Source: a virus
IMG/VR virus record: IMGVR_UViG_3300009418_000045
Coordinates: 1 to 37,183 of that record
Direction: 5' to 3' (one strand)
DNA length: 37,183 bases
Part shown: piece by piece, positions 6,401-15,400 of the stretch
How positions within the stretch are numbered: position 1 is the stretch's first letter
Layout of the letters: every line of letters begins with the position of its first letter
Program-made: the position numbers and the translations under genes
The notes under the pieces: model-generated
Told to the model about the DNA's origin: nothing
The model's input: the letters and a program-made list of their open reading frames with translations, nothing else
Database searches by the model: none

Positions 6401-9400
6401 CGAGCACCTGCACTTACACCAGCACGATGACCACGTCTGAATGACGGACGATCACCTATCAGTTCACCTAACCGTTCCTCTGCCTCTCGTCCAAGGATGC
6501 CAACGATAGGTGAATTGACTACCGTGTTGATAGTCTTGGGCAACTTCTTGCGTGAGAATAGGACGGTGTCCTCCATCTCATCTAGAAGAGCGTGACGCTC
6601 TGTCATGTCTTGGTCTAGTGCGAATCTTTCAGAACCGACCGCACTCTTGTATACCTTTACTGTAACTCCCTGTGCCTCAAGATCTCCAACAACATTCTCG
6701 CTGGCATTGGATGGCACGAGCGCTGCTACAACTCCACCCTTACCAAATGGGATTACATCCTGTGGCTTCGATTCCAACCACCGTTGCGGTAGTGCAGTAA
6801 TAGATTTCAATATCTGAGGAAGCATGTTGTCAATGACGGATGTCGCGTCAATATCTGGCTCGGCTATGCCAACAATTGAATCTCTGGTATTCTCATCCAC
6901 ATACCCGACCATTTTTACCATTGCTCCAGAATCGTCGAGGATATCACTCCAAGTTTGGTTTATGCCATCGGGAGTATTGTTTAGTATCCAATCAACGGTA
7001 TGTCGCAAAAGATATTCACCAACATGGTTTCGTATTGCTTTGTTGAAATCAGCCGTTGGATCAGCATCTTTTCCTTCCAAATAATGCTCTAGCATGGTGT
7101 TCATCCACGCAGCATCATCATCGTACCTCAGTCGTATTTCCTCTGACTCCATACGCTGCTTCTCTTCGACAACTCCACGTATTTTTTCTGTGAAGATAAC
7201 CTCGTCTGTCAACAGTGCTGCCAATTGTGAGATATGAAATTGGTTCACTCCATCGTGTGACAAGTCAAATACGACTTCCCCTCCAGACAAGAATTCTGCT
7301 CCTCTAATTGAACCTGCTTGCTCTTGTTCTGCCCTCATTGCGTTAAGCATGTTCTCTGCGGGTGAAAGCAAAGCATCGTGCTCACCATGCACAAGGTCAT
7401 CTGCCGTCCTCTGCGTATAGGCATCTCCAGTAAACACACCGTGTTGCTTGATGACGTTTGGATCGAACACTAGGTATATCTCACCGAAGTTATTGTCTGG
7501 TACTGTAATTCTATCCTTTGCCGTGACACCAATTGAAGGCATCGGGAAACCGCCACCTTCAATAGCCATCTGCAACGCACCTTGGGTTACCATAGAGATA
7601 GCGACCATTCGAGGTGTACCATCTCTACGCTTACGTGACTCCAACGCTATCGTGTCTTCACGGAACACATCAAGTGGAGTAGAACCTTCAGCACCCTCTT
7701 GAGTAATTGGGAAGAACTCTTCTTTTACTTTGTCTCTTAGTGCCTGTTCAAAAGCCACTGCGGAACTTCCAGCTGCTCTACCCTCTGCCCACTCATCCTT
7801 CATGCGGAATGTATCCACAGAGCGTACCTTGTTTCCTGTAGGATTGAGATAGAAAATCTTGCCCTCATACGATCCAGCAAACTGCTGTTTGCGAATAGCA
7901 AATGCCACAGGTTCGTCTTTGTGCATAGCAGTCAGAGGGTCAGGATATGACAGTATGAATAGACGTGTTGACTGTGGGCTTTTCGTCATAAGCCATTTAC
8001 TCAGCAACCTAGACTTGCCACTCTTGAATTGCTTGGCAACCCCATGCTCCAGAGATGTCTCCGTAACCGTTACTTTAGAACCGATAGTCTCTTCTATCAG
8101 GTTGTACAACTCTGGAGAAATTCCAAGGTGTTGCATATCTGTCACACCCGATTCCATGTATTTCTTTTGAGACATACTCTGCACTACAGGTACTTGTAGT
8201 TCGAGGTCTTCATACCCCGGCATGACTGATGTTTCGGGCCTGACTTCTCCACTCTTGTCTACAGGAACACCACCAAATCGTAGTATATCTATCATTTGAC
8301 CATGAGCTAGATCGCCCATGTGTACTCGTGGTACGGATGGTGTAGCGTAGAGAGGTCCGGGGAAGTTAGAGGTAAGAACACGTCGCTTTTCCTCCTGACC
8401 CTTGACACGTGTAACAACTGAGTCGTAGTATTCAGACTCTTCTTCCATCATCACAGATGGGACAGGACCAGTTTTTTCAGAAACATTATTGTAAAGTTTT
8501 GGGTCTAGAGTTTCCAGTACAGGCAACTTCCATACAAACTGTAAAGTCTGAGTCCACTGTTGCCACATTTCATCAGGTGTCTGAGTAAACGCATCGTGTA
8601 CTTTCGCATCACTTAGTGCGTAATAAACATCTCTACCTACGGCTTCCCTAAGTTCGTCGTAGTAACGATTACTCTTGGCGAAGTCAATTACTTTCTGTGC
8701 GAGTTGGGCACGTAACTCAATGACATCTGCGTCTTGTGCAACTATCGCTGGGTCTAGGTTGTTCTGCGCTGCCAAGATGTGAATGATCTGCTGACCAGTA
8801 TCTGTCTCTAAGAATGTGGGGTTTGTTGCATGTTCTAAATCTGCTCCAATTTCGTCAAAGAGTTCATCGGGCATATAGTCCATTGCCTCAGATAAAGCGG
8901 TTCGTTCGCCTATTGAGTATTCAAGTGCAAGGTGATAGAGAAGCCGGCTCAAATTGAGTATCGAATCTGATGGGGTCATGTTCTTGTCACCACCGGGTAA
9001 CACTTCCACTAGACTGCTAGTCCAACGATCTGCCAACGAACTGTCCGTTGGTTCACTTGGCATCCCATACTTCAATAGGTTGTAGTTTTCTAGACCCTTA
9101 CGCTCTTTGTACTCCTCGGTTTCAAAGTAGATTTCACTTGAATTGTGGAATGCCATAGCCACATCCGCTAATTTCGGAACTACTACCTCATCCCAATAAC
9201 CCCGCACAAAGAGTGGGCTGTTCCTCTGAAGCATCGCAACCATAGGGAAGTTTCTTGTAACACTCGTGATTATCTCTATTGCCCCGCCAGCAGGTAATGC
9301 TGTTGGGTTTCTATCGCCACTTTTTACCAACGCTTTCAACTCTTCGCCAATCGCAGTTGCATCTTGGTTCAGTTTGTCTATCGTCTGACCTACCTGTCGT

Positions 9401-12400
9401 CGTGACTCAAGGGCGTTCGCGTTGAACATTGGCAAGCCCTGTTGAACATGATCACGTATCTTGTCTGTTATCGGTAACGCTGCCTGTCTGTCCCATCTAT
9501 CTACACGATTGCGACCCTCTTCTACATACTTCGTTTTATTGATTTCATCTTGGATCTCCTCACGTGTCCCATGCCTCAAGGATTGCTGTAAGCCAATCAA
9601 ATCATATGCAGAGGCTAGATCTTCTCCTGATAGTACCTCACCAGATTGCTTGTTGTAGAAACGTGCAGTGTGTGGAAGTGGTGCTGCCTCGGCTTCTTCA
9701 CGAGTATCCCAACCCTTGCCGACGCTGATTGTATTTCTAACTCTGAAATCAGTCGATAGATAAGAAGATGGTTTGAATATAAAGTTCTTCGCTGATCTGT
9801 ACCCCTTCAAACTATCTGCGATTGGAGTGGACTCTGCGCCTCTTCCACTTGATAATTCAATCCTACGCACCAACGTATCTACCATATCCTCAAACACATC
9901 CAATTCATGGAACGCGGTTTCTCTTGTCAGCGTCTTGCCCTCTCTTGCTAAACGCTGTTCGTATGCTGCCAGTCCAGGTGTACTCCTATCTAGTTTGTTC
10001 CATGCATCGTCAAAGAGTGTTGCAAATGGCCATACTTCATGCTCTCCTGTGTCTGGGTCAATTGGAGTTTTTGACTCTCCTGTCACTTCATCAACTCCCC
10101 TAAGGAAACTAATAATTTCGTGGGCTTTTTTCAGTTGCTCTTCGGTGTACTGTGGTAGTGACTCATTCCCCCATTGAACATTCCCCTGAGATAGTTGTTT
10201 GTGTGCGTTTACTGAGAAACTAGAATACGAGTTGAACAGCATGCCCATGTCCATGAGTTCCACTATCGTCTTTGAAAACTCTCCTATATGAAAGTGATGC
10301 ATAGATGGGAAGTTCCGTGTACCCCTCGCGTTGAGGAACAACTTGTCCAAAGCAAGTTCAAACGCCTCTTGCTTCGTCGCTATCCTTCCTTCTACCGGCT
10401 CTGCTTTGATTTCAAACTCGAAGCCCATACCCTTTGATGGTAGTTGTAGTTTGCCGTTGGCATCTTCCACCAAGACCGATGGGTCTAACTTCTTCGCGTA
10501 CTTGAGAAGCATTGAGTATATGTTGTCGTACAGCCTCGCCCCCTCACCAATATGCTCCACCTTTTCCACTAGTTCGGAAGATGGTATTACCAGTGCAGTG
10601 TGCCTATCGGCTACCGCTTTAGCCAGCATTCGCTTGACTCCCAAGCCTACCCATTCCTTGGATTGCTTGCCCCTTGGGGTGGAAACAAATGGTCCAGGTG
10701 GAACTGCTTCAGCATCATCGTATCTGTCGATAGATTCGGCAAGTGCATCTTCCCATATTTCTCTAACTGTGGGATCTGTGACGAAACCAGTTCTTTCAAT
10801 TGCGGTATCTGCACCATACTCGACAATTGTATTTCTCAGGAAGTCACTCCTGTTCTCCATCCATGTTGCTCGTGCCTCGTCAGTACCCCTCATCTTGATG
10901 TACATCTCGCCAGCAAGGGCTTTCAGTGGTGCATATTCATAGTTCTCGGCATGTTCTTCAGCATCCCACAGTGGATGTTCACGCAAGAGTTTCCAATCCC
11001 CGTTGAACAACAATGGGAATTGATCCTCGCCAACTGACTGTAGTTGTTTCAATACATCCTCGTCATTCATGGCGAGTTCGTAAAAGTGCTCTATGGTTTC
11101 AGCAGTTTCCTGTTCGTAATCCATGTACCCAGTGTCTTCTTCTATTGGTGTGGGTGGGTTTGGGTCACCCGGCAACTGTGGAAGTGCTGAAACAGGTAGT
11201 TCCAATCTGCCTGTATCATATGTCCCATCGTCCACAGATATCTTTGACTCTACACCCCATGCTCCAGGTGTCAGGTTTCGTCTCGTAGTAGACCTGTGTA
11301 AAGGCATACCTTCCGAAAAGGCTGAAGTAAATCGAAAATGAACATCCGCCTCTGGTCCGTAGTAAGAGAGAACTTTCTCAGTTCCCACACCAGCTGTGAT
11401 ACGTTGCGCATGGGGTTGCTGATAGCCCAAATACAAATCGGCTTGTTCAGCATGGGTTTGTGGCGTTTCCCGCAGTGCCTCATCTACCGAACCCATCACT
11501 CGCTCTACAGTTACTGTGGCTTCTCCACCGATACCGTATCTTCCTACGTTCCTTGCCCAGTCACCCTGCAATTCCCATGCATAGAGAAATGTCTTGCCCG
11601 GTTCATCTGCTTCATTGTCTGGCATGATGAATAAACGCTGATGCATAATCTCATCCGCTGCCCCGAAGTGTCCTCCCCTGAACACCCTTGGGTCTCCTGT
11701 AAGAACTTTTTGAAGATACTCTTGGTAAGTCGTGTCTTCGTCGAAGCTGACAATCCTGCCTTGATCATCGGTGAACGTCTCCCCTGGTTCTTCTCCTGGT
11801 TCGGGAGGTTCTAGATCTGCTACCGCTTTAGCCCACTCGTCTTCAGACATGACATCCAATTCATCCTGTGCTCTGTCCCACGAGATGATGATTTGCTCAT
11901 GACCTACCGCAAGTTCGTTGACGAAGTCGGGTACAGCTTGCCATTTGTCACCACTACGGAATCTCGCCTCTTCATTTGTCAGTATTTTCTCAGACAATTT
12001 CACTGGACGAACTGCTTCAATAGCCTCGTCTATGTCAAAGGACTCTTCACCCTTTGTTTCCAAGAACTCTTCTAGTCCAGACCAGAATTGCTCCTGCTCA
12101 TTGACCCCGTTCTTCTCAAGCATCTTGCGTAATTGCTTGGCAGTCATCTTCCGTTGCTCGGACATCTGCATGGCTTCACGTATCTTGGGGAACACGCTAC
12201 CCATCAGTTGAGTCTCTCGTATCGCTTCAACTTCTTTCTTCGTCTTGCGTGACTCAAGTGCACCACTTGTCGCCTTTGTGTAAAGTTCGTACATAGATTG
12301 GTTGTCATACTCAACAACAACAACCTCAAAAGGCTTGGGTTTCCACCCCTCTTTTATTTTGCCTGGTCCATAAAACCCAGTAATCCAATCATTTGGAACG

Positions 12401-15400
12401 AGATAAACAACATCCCCCTTCTTGGGCATATACTGTCGTTCAGGGATGGTTATTGGTTTATCACCCACTGACACGGGCAGGACATTTACTCCAATCCCCG
12501 GCTTCCAACCTTCCTTCATGACGGTGGTTGCTAACTCTAGCCCCTTTCCAGTTTTCCTTGACCTAATGTCAATATGCTGACTGTAACCACTACGGAATTT
12601 TGCTTCTGTCAGCCTTCGTGACTCAAGTGCACCACCAGCATCAAGCCATTTGCCGACTGTCTGCTTGCCAATCTTCTTCTTGGTTAGTACCTCTTCAGTA
12701 CGAACTGCTAATTTTTGTTGTTGCTCTGCCCTGGTGTTGGCTAGGGTTTCGGCAAAATGGTGTAGTTGCCACGCCTGACTTTTTGCGATAGCCACTGCGA
12801 GTCGTTCTCGCTTAGGTGCTGAAAGCCGCCTAATCTTGCCAGCCTTTGTGCGGGGCGTTCGGAGGAGTTGTTCGCGTTCTCTTTTTGTTGGGGCGACTTC
12901 GTCAACAATTTGTCTGTCTTGTTTGTTGAGTCCTGTGTACCACTTGCTTGTTTTCTTGGCATCGTTTTTTACCTCTTTGTTTCTGATGTCCTTGGATGCT
13001 TGTTCTATTGTACCACTAACACCTGCTTTGGCATCTATTATCTTTATATCGGTATCTTGTATCAGTGGACTTAGCCCTCTAGACTGCAATTCTCGCCTTA
13101 TTGATTCCTCACCAGCATTTATGTCTGAACCCTCTACGGGTACGATTGCAAGGTAAGTGCCGTTGGCAACAGGCATGGAATGAAGAACCAATCCATATCT
13201 TCCTGCTGCTATAGCGAGTGCTGATATGTGTGAGAACTCCAACTCCTGTGTCGGGAAGAACATTCCAATGGCAGGCTCACCCTGCCCTGCTGGAACTTCC
13301 TCAACCGCTATGGCATCAGACAAACCCAACATCGAAGCGGAGTACGTTAGGACTTCCTGCATCTTCTCTGACGGTACTCCACCCAAGTAGATGCTCATGG
13401 TTGGAACTAGAACACCGCCCTCTGATGTAAACATTCCGTAGATGAGATCGCCACGCTGTGCAGACCCACCGTACTGGAATGCCCCCATTGATTTTCCTGC
13501 GAACATGTCTGCAACTGAAGTAGTTGCGTTGAACTTCTTGCCAGCGACCATTGCCACACTCTTGTGGTATGGGTAGTGGAACTGGACAAACTTGCCTGTG
13601 CCAGCCTTCACCTGTGCCACTCCAAACATTTCCCGTAGTTCGTTTGAAAAAGTCGGCATTTCTGTTTTGCTTGTTATTGCACTGACATAATCATATGTTG
13701 CTGTACGTAGTTTGCTATATGCAGCAGTAATGTGCTTACGTTGTGTCTCATCCAAATCACTTGCCAACGCCTCACCTAAAGATGCAGTAACTTCGGTTGC
13801 ACCACCAAGTGGTGTGGGTGGCATCAGTCTTGGCTCACCACGAACTGTTGCCTTGGTCAACCCTGCCAACCCCATCTCAGGAGTTAGTTCATCTAGGTTC
13901 ACATACAGCGTTCCATCTGCGTGTTCCTTGACAGGGATGCCGGCTTCTTGCCATTCCTCGAATATCCGAACTAGTTCATCTGAATATGTTCCTGTGTTGT
14001 CTTGACGGTTTGACCACATGACTGCCTGGACTTGCCACGGTGTCCAAGGTGTGTTGATTACATCAGCATCAGCCTCTGTCAATCCACGTTTGTCTACAGT
14101 CTTCCCGTTCAACATCGTTGCTAGTTCGACATGAAGTCTAGATATCATTTCATATACCAATGGGTTGGTGAAGTTCTCACCCTTTATTCCATAGATATTT
14201 CCCATGATGATGTCGTTTGTGGATAGTGGTGTCTCACTGACCATACCCATTGCATACAGGAATGTATTGGCAAAAGACCCTGTCTTGTACCGACCACCCT
14301 CTGCCAACTTGCCTGTCAATGCCTTCTGGACTCCGACCATCTCTTTTGTGGACACAGCGGTAGGTGACGGCACTCCCAGTTTCTGATCCAAGAATATCGA
14401 CACTGCCTTTCTGATATTGTCTGGCACTGGAGTTCGAGGTGATGTGGCAGATACTACATCTGCGAACTGTCTCGCATCAGCCTCTGACATTCCAACGAAT
14501 CTGTTCAGGAAGTCCTCTCCAAAAGTCTCATACCAGAACCGAATGCTCGATGGTAGATTTATGGAGTCATTGAAGAATGTCGCATCCAACGATAGGGAAT
14601 CTACTTTCGCAAAGCCCAGTGCTCTTTCGTACCTTGCAGCTCCCATCGCCTTCTCTGTGTTCTTGATGGCGGTGTCTATGTCGCTCTGTTCAACCTTGGC
14701 ATATGGGATATTGACTGAAGCCTCTCTCGAAGCCTCGGAGTAACTCTTGCCAGCCGAAGTCTTCGCAACCTCACCAGGCTTGTACGGCAACTCCTTGCCA
14801 CCCATGAGTTCCTCTTCGGTAAACTGTGCCTGTATATCTTCTAGTGTGACAGTTGTCAGTGGCTTGCCATACCGTGAATCCCTCTGCCCCTTGATGTCTT
14901 CTTTCGGCTCTTCCTTCTTGCCTCGACCCCGTTTCTTGGGCAACTTCTTGCTTGTCTTCTTATCCTTCTCGCCATCACGTTTACGAGCCTCCAGAGCCCC
15001 TGTAGTCCCTTCTTCCTCTTTAGCCTCAGTAGCCCCATCTTTGCCCAAAGAACGCTCTAGGGCGGAGAGGAGTTTCCCTGTAGACACAGACCGAATTGAT
15101 TCTCCGTGCAACAACTCTCTAACAAAACTCGCGCTGCCTGGTCTAACTGTATATGTCCCAGAACCACCCTCTTCCACCGTACGACCCTCAGCCCGCGCCA
15201 AAGATGTTTGATGCGCTGTCTTCAACAGCGTGTCGTACAACCGCACAGCAGCCTTGGCATTGCGACCCATTAGACCCAATCTTGCGAGGACTCGCAATGG
15301 CTTGTTTGTCGTAGCACCAGCCTCGACACCCTTCTCTATGGAAACCGCCATGCCTTCTAACTCTGCATATGCTTGCATCTCTGCTAAATCTGACTCTGTC

